In this document: positions 1 to 6,292 of the stretch, one piece after another | How the letters are laid out: the number at the start of each line of letters is the position of its first letter | Position numbering within the stretch: position 1 is the stretch's first letter | The notes under the pieces: generated by a model | What the model saw: only the letters and a program-made list of their open reading frames with translations | What the model was told of the DNA's origin: nothing | The model's database searches: none | IMG/VR virus record: IMGVR_UViG_3300030331_002161 | Coordinates: 1 to 22,940 of that record | Strand: one strand, 5' to 3' | Source of the DNA: a virus | DNA: 22,940 nt | Program-made: the position numbers and the translations under genes

Positions 1-9
1 AATTGAATA

Positions 10-588
10 ATGTCTAGCGAATTAAAAGTAGATACAATATCAGAAAAGACTTCTGCTGCTGGTGTAACGATTGATGGTTTATTAATTAAAGATGGTGCTG
101 TACCATCTATTACTCAAAATCCAGCTTTTAGTGAAGTTGATATGTGGGTAATAAATACAGATTTAACTTCTGACCATGAACCAATAGGAAGTACATATTT
201 TACTAGACATACAGGAACTTTGGTAAATATGCCCATAGGAACAGGTATGGCTGTTGCGGCAGATGGTGCTTGGACATTTCCATCAACTGGATTTTATGAA
301 GTACAATTTATAGCTAATGTTGAAAATGACACAAACTCTAATGCTACTGAAATATTTATTGATGCTACAGATGATAATTTTTCTAGTGTTGATAGAATTG
401 CTTACGCTAGATTTTATGGAAATGACAATAGTAGAACTACTTATATTGCCACAGCTATTGTAGATATTACTAATACAACTAATGATAAAGTTCGTTTTGA
501 TTTTAATGAAGTAAACACATCTACTTTAAGAGGTAATGCAAATGAGTTTCGTTCTGGAGTAATTTTTAAAAAAATAGCATCAACCTAA
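10..588 (+). CDS. C1q/TNF-like fold virion fibre or adhesin protein
   Basis: 192 aa. The opening residues (MSSELKVDTISEKTSAAGVT) are of the kind that begins many marine-phage fibre or tail-surface proteins, which often carry a C-terminal C1q-like jelly-roll. From about residue 45 the protein is beta-rich with alternating hydrophobic residues. The segment TFPSTGFYEVQFIANVE (about residues 89-105) resembles the C1q signature in which a Gly-Tyr pair starts a core strand. No signal peptide or membrane span is seen. The start overlaps a TAA at 8-10 (TAATG), so a gene upstream of the window probably ends there and the two are coupled. The likely role is a receptor-binding or decorating trimer on the virion. 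Family placement is from pattern only; other beta-sandwich adhesins are possible. Confidence 0.6.
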   Translation: MSSELKVDTISEKTSAAGVTIDGLLIKDGAVPSITQNPAFSEVDMWVINTDLTSDHEPIGSTYFTRHTGTLVNMPIGTGMAVAADGAWTFPSTGFYEVQFIANVENDTNSNATEIFIDATDDNFSSVDRIAYARFYGNDNSRTTYIATAIVDITNTTNDKVRFDFNEVNTSTLRGNANEFRSGVIFKKIAST

Positions 589-613
589 ATTAAGTTTTAA
601 TAAAAAATCCTAT

Positions 614-630
614 GATACAATCGTATTATG
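614..630 (+). promoter_or_regulatory. Extended -10 promoter with apparent leaderless start
   Basis: TGATACAAT at 613-621 is an extended -10 box. It is followed by exactly six bases and then the ATG at 628, which puts transcription start at or next to the start codon. No ribosome-binding site precedes that ATG. No good -35 is visible. It lies in the only real gap between the fibre gene and the lysis genes, so it could drive the lysis block separately. Confidence 0.4.
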
Positions 631-753
631 GATTATTTAATTGGATTTTTATTGGGATATTTTTGTAAAAATTTCTTTGTTTGGTTAGATAAATTTACTA
701 TCCCTAAAATTCCAGATACATACACAGAAGAAGATTGGGATTGGATTAAGTGA
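628..753 (+). CDS. Small single-span membrane protein of the lysis block
   Basis: 41 aa. The N-terminus (about residues 3-20, DYLIGFLLGYFCKNFFVW) is one hydrophobic span. The rest is a short polar tail rich in acidic and aromatic residues, ending EEDWDWIK. There is no Shine-Dalgarno; the start lies six bases after a TACAAT box and may be leaderless. The TGA overlaps the GTG at 750 (GTGA), so the next gene may be translationally coupled. Position among membrane and lysis genes suggests a holin, antiholin or other lysis accessory, but nothing in the sequence proves that. Confidence 0.6.
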   Translation: MDYLIGFLLGYFCKNFFVWLDKFTIPKIPDTYTEEDWDWIK

Positions 754-761
754 AGGATAAT

Positions 762-980
762 ATGAATGGAAGTGTAAAAATAAATATGAATCAAATACTA
801 CAAGGTGGATTAGCTGCCTTAGTAGCTTGGTTATTTAGAACAGTAAATGATTTGCAGCAGGAAGTTGCAACGTTAAAAGCCCTTGTATCTGGTTATCAGA
901 GTGCATTATCAGATAACAATGACCAGCTCTTAATTATTGAAGAAGTTATTAGAGAGATATTATTTAAGGTAGGTGGATGA
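762..980 (+). CDS. Small protein with hydrophobic patch and coiled coil
   Basis: 72 aa from ATG 762. GAAGGA at 752-757 lies four bases upstream, which favours this start. A GTG at 750 in the same frame would give 76 aa and overlap the previous stop. A moderately hydrophobic segment (QGGLAALVAWLFRTV) is followed by a heptad-like helix (NDLQQEVATLKALVSGYQSAL) and an acidic/hydrophobic C-terminus. The organisation, one weak membrane anchor plus a coiled coil beside lysis genes, would suit a holin-like or spanin-like accessory. I do not recognise the family. The TGA at 978-980 overlaps the start of the next tiny ORF. Confidence 0.6.
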   Translation: MNGSVKINMNQILQGGLAALVAWLFRTVNDLQQEVATLKALVSGYQSALSDNNDQLLIIEEVIREILFKVGG

Positions 981-1027
981 TGGGTAGCACTTGTTGTGGG
1001 CAAGGCTGTTGTTCCGGAGGCAACTAA
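980..1027 (+). CDS. 15-aa double-CC peptide (MGSTCCGQGCCSGGN)
   Basis: The ATG at 980 (or 977, same frame, one extra Met) overlaps the TGA of the preceding gene, giving ATGA coupling. The peptide has four cysteines in two vicinal pairs, CC-GQG-CC, and otherwise Gly, Ser and polar residues. Its 3' part encodes the GGAGG at 1016-1020 that is the ribosome site for the next gene. It may be a translated coupling leader, a metal-binding or disulfide micropeptide, or chance. It neatly fills the gap between two genes that otherwise abut others. No family known to me. Confidence 0.4.
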   Translation: MGSTCCGQGCCSGGN

Positions 1028-1534
1028 TTGCTTGAAAAAATTAGAAAAAATATTGCTCTTGTCATCGGTGGTTTTACTATTGTGGGTGGTGTTGTTGGTG
1101 GTATTAATACAGTTGGCAGACTTGTTGATACATTATCTGGTATTGATGATAGAGTTTCTCAATTAGAAGAACTTGTAGCAGATAATGAAATCAATAATCA
1201 AATATCAATACTGTATGAAAAGATATATCAATTAGAACAAGTTGCATACAATGCAGAATATTTAGAGGAACGAGTAGCTTATCTTGATGCTAACTATCAG
1301 AACTTAGACCAAAAGGTAAGAGATTTAGAGTGGGCTTTTGAAGATTACAAGAACAGAGAATCAAACTTTAACGATAGCCAGGCATACGAAGTACAGAAAT
1401 GGGAATGGCAAGATATGCTAAAACAATTAGAGAGATTAAAAACACAAGTAGAAAATGTTAATCAGAAGTGGTATCAAATAGATGATATAAATAACCAGAT
1501 TTCTGATTTATGGAACTATACTCATAGTCATTAG
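1028..1534 (+). CDS. Membrane-anchored long coiled-coil protein
   Basis: 168 aa with a TTG start. GGAGG at 1016-1020 is seven bases upstream, a clear ribosome site that fixes this unusual start. Residues 1-7 are basic, about 8-30 form a Gly/Val/Ile-rich membrane span (NIALVIGGFTIVGGVVGGI), and about 38-165 are almost entirely helical heptads rich in Leu, Ile, Glu and Gln. The topology suggests an inner-membrane anchor with a long rod, as in a unimolecular spanin-like or other envelope-spanning lysis protein. An internal virion or tail rod is the alternative. No lipobox is seen. The stop overlaps the next GTG by one base. Confidence 0.6.
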   Translation: MLEKIRKNIALVIGGFTIVGGVVGGINTVGRLVDTLSGIDDRVSQLEELVADNEINNQISILYEKIYQLEQVAYNAEYLEERVAYLDANYQNLDQKVRDLEWAFEDYKNRESNFNDSQAYEVQKWEWQDMLKQLERLKTQVENVNQKWYQIDDINNQISDLWNYTHSH

Positions 1535-1656
1535 TGAGTTACACAAAAAGATTATATGAAGAAGAAAAACAAAAAAATTGTACATCCAAAAAAATCAATG
1601 GCACTTGGGTAACAATTTGTAATTGTAAATACGGTTATTTTTCACATGGAGGTTAA
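1534..1656 (+). CDS. 40-aa Cys-containing small protein
   Basis: GTG start sharing one base with the TAG of the upstream gene. The product is basic in its first half (SYTKRLYEEEKQKNCTSKK) and then has a short beta-like segment with a CNC motif (TWVTICNCKYGYF). Its final codons, CAT GGA GGT TAA, supply the GGAGG at 1648-1652 used by the next gene, whose ATG follows the stop directly. The tight packing on both sides argues it is a real gene. Function unknown; three Cys could bind metal or form a disulfide. Confidence 0.5.
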   Translation: MSYTKRLYEEEKQKNCTSKKINGTWVTICNCKYGYFSHGG

Positions 1657-2226
1657 ATGAAACTAACAGTAACCAGACACCAATTCGGTGTTGATGCGAC
1701 AAATGGATTATTATTTGTTGATGGTATTTTTGAATGCTATACACTAGAGGACCAATATCAAGCTGGCCCTAAGGTGTACGGTGAAACATGTATTCCAAAA
1801 GGGACTTATGAAATAAAGTTTAGAAAAGAAGGTGGTTTTCATTCAAGATATTCTAAACGTTATGGTGGAAATCACTACGGTATGCTCCACTTACAAAATG
1901 TTCCTGGGTTCACTTTTGTGCTTATTCATAGTCTTAATAATGATGACCAAACGATGGGCTGTCTTGGTGTAGGAAATACTCAACAAGATTTAGATGTAAA
2001 TAAAGACGGGTTAATTACACAGTCACGTGATGCTTATATGTCTTTATATAAAAAGGTAGCAAAAGAACTACTTATAGGAAATAAAGTAACAATAGAATAC
2101 ATGGATATACAACTAGAACCAAAAGAAAAACCACAAGAATCAAATGATATGTATGAAAAGCTGCAAGAGATAAGTGGAGAAATCAAAGTTTTAAATGCTA
2201 AACTTGATGGTAAGAACATAATATAG
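1657..2226 (+). CDS. DUF5675-like protein, probable cell-wall or lysis enzyme
   Basis: 189 aa. The first ~145 residues match the pattern I know for DUF5675: a starting beta strand (LTVTRHQFG), the CIPKGTYEI turn, a Gly/His-containing strand (NHYGMLHLQNVPGFTFVLIH), and a conserved His (H91) followed eleven residues later by Cys (C102) in an IH...MGCLGVG context. That His/Cys arrangement is reminiscent of L,D-transpeptidase-like active sites, but activity for this family is not established as far as I know. The C-terminal 40 residues are a charged coiled coil. GGAGG lies four bases upstream of the ATG. The holin-like gene follows with a one-base overlap, which supports an endolysin or wall-active role. 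Confidence 0.65.
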   Translation: MKLTVTRHQFGVDATNGLLFVDGIFECYTLEDQYQAGPKVYGETCIPKGTYEIKFRKEGGFHSRYSKRYGGNHYGMLHLQNVPGFTFVLIHSLNNDDQTMGCLGVGNTQQDLDVNKDGLITQSRDAYMSLYKKVAKELLIGNKVTIEYMDIQLEPKEKPQESNDMYEKLQEISGEIKVLNAKLDGKNII

Positions 2227-2507
2227 TGTTTGATAGAAAGAAACGAGCAAGAAACCAAGATGGTACATTCAAGAAGGATGTATGGTGGACACCTTGGTCC
2301 GATTCATGGGAGTATAAAATGAGTGATGACTTAAAAAATATGTTGAATAAAACACTCTGGACTTTTATTGAGGCAGCTATCGGTGCCTTAGTGGTAAGTC
2401 CATTAATTGGTGTTGACATAAATGCTTTACAAGCAGCTGCAATTGCAGGTGGTGGAGCAGCATTAGTCGTAGTCAAAGAGTACGCAAAGAAACAAATATC
2501 AAAATAA
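2226..2507 (+). CDS. Holin, r1t-type
   Basis: 93 aa, GTG start overlapping the preceding TAG by one base. The N-terminal ~35 residues are basic then aromatic (RNQDGTFKKDVWWTPWSDSW). Two hydrophobic segments follow (about 45-62, FIEAAIGALVVSPLIG, and 67-84, ALQAAAIAGGGAALVVV) with a Lys-rich tail (KEYAKKQISK). The segment order and the Ala/Gly-rich second span resemble r1t-family phage holins, which form membrane lesions releasing the wall hydrolase. Being next to the DUF5675-like gene fits a holin/lysin pair. Family assignment is by pattern. Confidence 0.65.
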   Translation: MFDRKKRARNQDGTFKKDVWWTPWSDSWEYKMSDDLKNMLNKTLWTFIEAAIGALVVSPLIGVDINALQAAAIAGGGAALVVVKEYAKKQISK

Positions 2508-2508
2508 A

Positions 2509-3681
2509 TTGTCAAACAAAATACCAGACGAGTGGGGTAACAATTTCTACAAGTCTGGCTGGCAACCAGGGCTAGAACTTAATGAGGCTACAGGCCTCGG
2601 AGAAATTACACACGTTGGAACGGACCCAAACTACCGTAATAAGTTTGATGATATTCTTCGTGGCTGGGGTTTTGACCCTAAGTATTATGAAATTGTAGAT
2701 ACAGTAAAAGCATCCTCCTGGAATACACAATTAAAAGGAGGAACTGTTGAAACATTCTATGCCTTTAAAGGTGTTGTTAAAAAGAAAAGACCTGGACAAG
2801 ATAAATACTTCCAGGCATTATTTAAACAAGCTAGTCGTAAGCCACCTCTTAAATTAAAAACACATGGTGGAGATACGGCATTCTTATGGTTTATGGCTGA
2901 TTGGCAGCTTGGTAAAAAAGATTTCGGTGTTGAAAATACTATCAAAAGATATGACCTGGCATTACAAGATGGTGTAAACAGAATTAAAGAGCTGCGCAAG
3001 TCTGGTGTACAGATAGATGAAATATACATGATAGGATTAGGTGACCTTAGTGAGGGCTGCAGTCCGACTTTCTACGATTCCTTACCACACAATATAGAGT
3101 TGTCATTGATTGAGCAATACGCACTTGCTAGGTCCATGATGATGAAAACAGTAGAAACATTTTTACCACATGCAGATAAATTAGTTCTGGCTGGATGTCC
3201 AGGTAATCATGGAGAAGTTTCTCGCACAGGTAAAGGCCAGGTATCTACAAGCAGACTAGATAATTCAGATACAATGCACATTCAAATATGTGAAGAGATA
3301 ATGAAAGCTAATCCAGACAGATATAAAAAAGTCAAGGTTATAGTTCCAGATGGATTTCATCAAGTAATGAAAATTAAATCTATTAGCTGTGCTTGGCTCC
3401 ATGGCCACATGAGTGCTGGCTCGGGGAATGCAGAGGCAAAGATTGAGAATTGGTGGAAGGGTCAGATGTATGGAAAACTAGATACTAAAGATGTTTCAAT
3501 ACTTATCTCTGGTCATTATCATCACTTCCGTGCAAAACAACAGGGAGATAGAACCTGGTTCCAAAGTCCTAGTTTAGATAAGAGTATAGATTTTACAGAG
3601 AGAACTGGTAACTGGTCCCATCCTGGTGTACTTACCTTTACAGTAAATAAAAAAGGATGGGATAACTTAAAGATTCTTTAA
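2509..3681 (+). CDS. Calcineurin-like metallophosphoesterase
   Basis: 390 aa, TTG start two bases after the holin stop. The metal-site motifs appear in order: D131-W-Q133, G178-D179, G232-N-H234-G-E236, H298-G-H300 and G335-H-Y-H-H339. In most family members the first motif is D-x-H; here Gln replaces the His. The first ~120 residues (a W-G-rich segment, then FDDILRGWGFDPKYYEI) resemble the N-terminal extension of metallophosphoesterases annotated in actinobacteriophages. The likely activity is Mn/Fe-dependent phosphodiester or nuclease cleavage, substrate unknown. It is the last plus-strand gene before the convergent junction. It may serve DNA metabolism or virion maturation; being beside lysis genes does not settle this. 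Confidence 0.85.
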   Translation: MSNKIPDEWGNNFYKSGWQPGLELNEATGLGEITHVGTDPNYRNKFDDILRGWGFDPKYYEIVDTVKASSWNTQLKGGTVETFYAFKGVVKKKRPGQDKYFQALFKQASRKPPLKLKTHGGDTAFLWFMADWQLGKKDFGVENTIKRYDLALQDGVNRIKELRKSGVQIDEIYMIGLGDLSEGCSPTFYDSLPHNIELSLIEQYALARSMMMKTVETFLPHADKLVLAGCPGNHGEVSRTGKGQVSTSRLDNSDTMHIQICEEIMKANPDRYKKVKVIVPDGFHQVMKIKSISCAWLHGHMSAGSGNAEAKIENWWKGQMYGKLDTKDVSILISGHYHHFRAKQQGDRTWFQSPSLDKSIDFTERTGNWSHPGVLTFTVNKKGWDNLKIL

Positions 3682-3682
3682 G
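3666..3682. terminator. 17-bp palindrome at convergent gene ends, possible weak bidirectional terminator
   Basis: The sequence reads CTTAAAGATTCTTTAAG, two perfect 8-base arms around a single T. It overlaps the 3' end of the phosphoesterase and lies 4 bases before the stop of the opposing gene. In RNA it could form six A/T-rich pairs with a 5-nt loop on either strand. There is no long T-run, so an intrinsic terminator is only a possibility. Confidence 0.25.
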
Positions 3683-3685
3683 ATG

Positions 3686-3850
3686 TTATATATTTTTCCA
3701 ACATAAATTACAAACACTATGGTCATCATCTTGCTCTGTAATTTCTTTGTTACAAAACATACAATTACCAGAAAAAGGTTTTGCTACTACTTTTGAATTT
3801 GCAATTTGTACATCCCAAAAATCATTTAAAGGTTTACTTAATTTACTCAT
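3686..3850 (-). CDS. 54-aa zinc-ribbon-like mini-protein
   Basis: The ATG at 3850 overlaps the TGA of the upstream minus-strand gene (ATGA). The N-terminal half is unremarkable. The C-terminal half carries two CxxC knuckles, C30-MF-C33 and C47-NL-C50, thirteen residues apart, followed by WKNI. This is the layout of a single treble-clef or zinc-ribbon module. It is the last gene of the minus-strand early block. A DNA/RNA-binding or protein-bridging role is an inference from the fold only. Confidence 0.65.
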   Translation of the reverse strand: MSKLSKPLNDFWDVQIANSKVVAKPFSGNCMFCNKEITEQDDDHSVCNLCWKNI

Positions 3851-4038
3851 TCTTCTTCTGTTTTAGATTTTTTATTTTCTAAGAACATTGGATTGATTGG
3901 TAGAACAGCTTTTAACTCCTGTCTGCCTTTGTTCTGACCAGCATTATGTGTAATTATCACAGACTGAAACAGACCTCTGTTCTCTAATTCAGCTAGCAGT
4001 GTTACAATGTCTGCATCTTTGACTGATAAATCACTCAT
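3847..4038 (-). CDS. Small hypothetical early protein
   Basis: 63 aa. Its ATG shares one base with the TAA of the upstream gene and its TGA overlaps the next ATG, so it sits in a fully coupled string. The N-terminal part looks like a short alpha/beta unit (VKDADIVTLLAELENRGLFQSVIITH). The C-terminus is Lys/Glu-rich and probably disordered. No motif recognised. Confidence 0.6.
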   Translation of the reverse strand: MSDLSVKDADIVTLLAELENRGLFQSVIITHNAGQNKGRQELKAVLPINPMFLENKKSKTEEE

Positions 4039-4319
4039 TAGAACGGTGCCTCCTTAAATTCTTTAAGAGAATACATAGCTACATTACCTTTGTGTCCATG
4101 ATTCCAGTATGGATGTTCTTTACAGTATGCAGATTCAATACGATGGCCCATGTTTTTTAAGTCATGTATTCTTTGTGCATAATCTTTTATAAACATCTGT
4201 AGAAAATGTGTGCCACAAACATAGTCAAATCTACGTTCTCTTAATTTTTCTAATACTCTATGGTTATCGGTACCTTCCTTTGGTTCCTTAGCCTCTGTGA
4301 ATAACATACCTTGCTGCAT
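4038..4319 (-). CDS. HTH_39-like DNA-binding protein
   Basis: 93 aa from the ATG at 4319, which overlaps the TAA of the annealing-protein gene (TAATG). A longer TTG-initiated reading to 4346 is possible but less likely. After a short leader, DNHRVLEKLRERRFDYVCGT opens a winged-helix-like unit, followed by FLQMFIKDYAQRIHDLKNMGHRIES. The A-x-R-I-x-D-L-x-x-x-G-H-x-I pattern matches the phage helix-turn-helix family I know as PF14090 (HTH_39). A CxxxH and His cluster (YCKEHPYWNHGHKG) follows. The likely role is a regulator or accessory to replication or recombination next to the Rad52-like gene. Confidence 0.6.
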   Translation of the reverse strand: MQQGMLFTEAKEPKEGTDNHRVLEKLRERRFDYVCGTHFLQMFIKDYAQRIHDLKNMGHRIESAYCKEHPYWNHGHKGNVAMYSLKEFKEAPF

Positions 4320-5278
4320 TACTTGCTGCCGTCCTGCAATACCCAAGGTGAATCTTCTCTATTTATCCAATCATAAATATTACCCTTAGTTATTGTTCCG
4401 TCATTTAATGCCTTCTTTGCTTTTTCGTAAAGGTCAACATCAATATCAGCTGTTCTTTTCATAGCCTCATTAAATGGTTTTAGTTGTGCCTCGCTAGGTG
4501 GGTCTTGTTCCCAAGGTCCCGATGGTGGTCGTTCTCCCACTTCATCCTCCTTTATTTCTACGTCATCAAAATTTTCTCTGACAACATTCATGTACTCTGG
4601 TTCGCCTTCTCGTTTAGCAAACTCTTCTTTATTCTTTTTAAGAAACTGTGCTGCGATTTCAACAAATTGTTTTTCGTGGTCCTCGTCATAGTCCTTAATT
4701 TTTTCCGGTACTCCCTTCTTAATTTGCATACTATTCAAAGCAAACTTCCAAACTTTATTTGCAAGTGTCTTATCTTTATTACACAAATCTAAAATAATGT
4801 TTTGCAAATCATCAGCATCATCAGAAGGGGATGTCCCAGTCTTTTGTGCTACCTGTAACTTTTTTACAGGGGTAGAACTAACCTCCGTATAATGTTCCTC
4901 TTCGGTTGTTTCTCCAGTCCATAACTCTAGTCCTAGACCTATTCTCATACAGCATCTTTTTATTCCGTCTGAAACTGCTAGTTTTAGAATCTCTGATTCA
5001 GTTATGTTCCTGGCAATTTGGTGTACATCTACATCACCAACTTCTATTATTGTTTGATTATCTTCTTTTAAATAAAGTATGCACCTTGCACCTACTATGG
5101 CATTATCTTTATCCCTTATGACATCATAAGAAAAATCATAACCTCCAGGTATCACATCAACTAAACGTTGTGTATATAAATGATGTGGAACATACTTACC
5201 AAACTTACCTTTAGGCGCAGGCCTTACTACTTCCTTTGGGAAGTTTGCAGTTAATTTTTTTCTAACTTCCTTGTTCAT
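4319..5278 (-). CDS. Rad52-like single-strand annealing protein (phage recombinase)
   Basis: 319 aa. The N-terminal ~125 residues carry the annealing core. LYTQRLVDVIPGGYDFSYDV (about 35-53) is the strand region, and ESEILKLAVSDGIKRCCMRIGLGLELW (about 94-120) matches the Rad52-type helix in which A-x-x-D-x-x-K-R precedes a Gly-rich turn. Such proteins anneal complementary ssDNA during phage recombination-dependent replication. Residues ~125-319 are acidic and low-complexity with a small helical C-terminal domain ending in an exposed acidic/aromatic tail, possibly an SSB or partner contact. GGAAGG lies five bases before the ATG. ERF or RecT-like families are the alternatives, but the core pattern favours Rad52/22. 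No nuclease partner is visible nearby. Confidence 0.75.
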   Translation of the reverse strand: MNKEVRKKLTANFPKEVVRPAPKGKFGKYVPHHLYTQRLVDVIPGGYDFSYDVIRDKDNAIVGARCILYLKEDNQTIIEVGDVDVHQIARNITESEILKLAVSDGIKRCCMRIGLGLELWTGETTEEEHYTEVSSTPVKKLQVAQKTGTSPSDDADDLQNIILDLCNKDKTLANKVWKFALNSMQIKKGVPEKIKDYDEDHEKQFVEIAAQFLKKNKEEFAKREGEPEYMNVVRENFDDVEIKEDEVGERPPSGPWEQDPPSEAQLKPFNEAMKRTADIDVDLYEKAKKALNDGTITKGNIYDWINREDSPWVLQDGSK

Positions 5279-5498
5279 ATTTACCTTCCTGTACTTGTTT
5301 TACAATTGTATATACATGTTTACGTGATATGTCTGCAGCTGCAGCAATCTCCTGTATTCTCATCTTTGTACTCATACGAGAATTAAACAGCTTTACAATC
5401 ATAAGATTTCTTGCTTTGATTTTATTCTTGATATCTTTTGAATTAGATTTTAATTCCTCTAACAACAAATCCTCATAGCTTGCTATTTGTTTTGCCAT
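5262..5498 (-). CDS. Small helix-turn-helix regulator
   Basis: 78 aa. An N-terminal helix (YEDLLLEELKSNSKDIKNKIKARN) leads to an HTH at about residues 45-68: MRIQEIAAAADISRKHVYTIVKQ, with the A-x-x-A-x-I-S turn and the recognition-helix pattern typical of resolvase/Hin- or sigma-70-like HTHs. It overlaps the Rad52-like gene start by 17 bases. The ribosome site AGAGGAAGAGG precedes its ATG closely. It is a plausible repressor or activator of early transcription, perhaps of the GTTAC-box promoters, but that link is not shown by the sequence. Confidence 0.7.
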   Translation of the reverse strand: MAKQIASYEDLLLEELKSNSKDIKNKIKARNLMIVKLFNSRMSTKMRIQEIAAAADISRKHVYTIVKQVQEGKYEQGS

Positions 5499-5620
5499 CT
5501 ACCTCTTCCTCTCTTTTTTATTTCTATTACTATATCTTCAACTGAATCTGTAAGTGAATAATTAATTCCTAAATTATCTAATAAGTTATTTAGAGTGTCG
5601 TCATCCAATGGAACAGACAT
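5483..5620 (-). CDS. 45-aa acidic small protein
   Basis: The ATG at 5620 has AAGGA nine bases upstream. The first 33 residues are acidic (PLDDDTLNNLLDNLGINY, then SVEDIVIEI) and the end is basic (KKRGRGRWQNK). The end overlaps the next gene by 16 bases and its last codons contain that gene's ribosome site. No family recognised. The coding is supported by position, ribosome site and the tight overlap. Confidence 0.5.
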   Translation of the reverse strand: MSVPLDDDTLNNLLDNLGINYSLTDSVEDIVIEIKKRGRGRWQNK

Positions 5621-5645
5621 ACAGTTGATTCCTTCCGTTTTTTAT

Positions 5646-5780
5646 TTACAAATATATGGGTTGGTTTGTTGGAACGTTTATTGTTGGCTGACCAAACAAA
5701 GTGCAAAGATGATTAACACAAACGTGCCTGGCATCTATTACCCTGGTATGTTGGCCACACATCATACAAATGCTTGACAA
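5646..5780 (-). CDS. 44-aa Zn-knuckle protein with TTG start
   Basis: AAGGAGG lies six bases before a TTG at 5780, an ideal site that decides this start; there is no ATG in the right place. The product begins SSICMMCGQHTRVIDARHVC and has C5-x2-C8, C21 and C26, with His at 11, 19 and 24, followed by a Pro/Asn-rich tail. The arrangement would bind one zinc. Role unknown. Confidence 0.55.
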   Translation of the reverse strand: MSSICMMCGQHTRVIDARHVCVNHLCTLFGQPTINVPTNQPIYL

Positions 5781-5819
5781 ACGTTACCTCCTTATACAAT
5801 TGTTAGTAACTATTGTACA

Positions 5820-5960
5820 CTAATTGTCCATATTTTTCATCTTTTTTTTGGCAAAACGGTAGCCCTTCCATGTGAGGAACTGATAATAGGCCACTACTAA
5901 AGTGAACCCTACACCAAATGCTAACATGGTCAACAATATAAAGCCCTGCACACTACACAT
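5820..5960 (-). CDS. 46-aa single-span membrane protein
   Basis: A near-perfect ribosome site, AAAGGAGGTG, precedes the ATG at 5960. Residues ~6-26 are a hydrophobic span (GFILLTMLAFGVGFTLVVAY), followed by an aromatic and Lys-rich cytoplasmic-type tail (WKGYRFAKKKMKNMDN). One Cys lies at position 2. It is the third of three consecutive small membrane proteins here. Functions such as superinfection exclusion or membrane remodelling are possible but not shown. Confidence 0.6.
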   Translation of the reverse strand: MCSVQGFILLTMLAFGVGFTLVVAYYQFLTWKGYRFAKKKMKNMDN

Positions 5961-5982
5961 AACTACACCTCCTTTCTACTCG

Positions 5983-6123
5983 TTATAATTTTTTACCTTT
6001 GTTAATTAGTCTTTGATGTCTTGCATATACTCTCTTGAATTTTCTTTTGGTCTGATACTCTCCAATGATTCTTCCAGCAAGATATGCAACACCAACTGCT
6101 ATCAGCTCAATCAAAGTAATCAT
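5983..6123 (-). CDS. 46-aa single-span membrane protein
   Basis: Residues ~3-22 form a short span (TLIELIAVGVAYLAGRIIG). The remainder is strongly basic (KRKFKRVYARHQRLINKGKK), which predicts an N-out/C-in anchor. The ATG at 6123 directly abuts GGAGG with no spacer. The in-frame TTG at 6114, with about nine bases between GGAGG and the codon, may be the real start (43 aa). It overlaps the previous gene by 17 bases. Confidence 0.6.
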   Translation of the reverse strand: MITLIELIAVGVAYLAGRIIGEYQTKRKFKRVYARHQRLINKGKKL

Positions 6124-6292
6124 CCTCCTTGCCCTTTAGTTTTCTATCAATAGCAGCTTGCACTGCATTTTCACGTTTTTCATATTTATAAAGTTGTTTT
6201 TCTAAATGTTTTATGTTTACAAACATAGCACCCGTTAAGAATGCCCATAAAAATATCACAACTGCTGCTAGTGCATAGATTATTTCAATCAT
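6107..6292 (-). CDS. 61-aa single-span membrane protein with coiled tail
   Basis: The ATG at 6292 overlaps the TAA of the upstream gene (TAATG). An in-frame ATG at 6304 would add four residues (MGSL). Residues ~1-24 are one hydrophobic segment (MIEIIYALAAVVIFLWAFLT). A helical charged tail follows (NIKHLEKQLYKYEKRENAVQ) ending in acidic residues. It is the first of three small membrane proteins in a row. No family recognised. Confidence 0.65.
   Translation of the reverse strand: MIEIIYALAAVVIFLWAFLTGAMFVNIKHLEKQLYKYEKRENAVQAAIDRKLKGKEDDYFD

Noticed and set aside
4319-4346. TTG start adding nine residues to the HTH_39-like protein
   Set aside because: The TAATG overlap with the upstream stop gives a simpler ATG start at 4319; no ribosome site supports the TTG.
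5595-5777. 60-codon plus-strand frame in the early block
   Set aside because: Antisense to the 44-aa TTG-initiated Zn protein, which has a perfect ribosome site.
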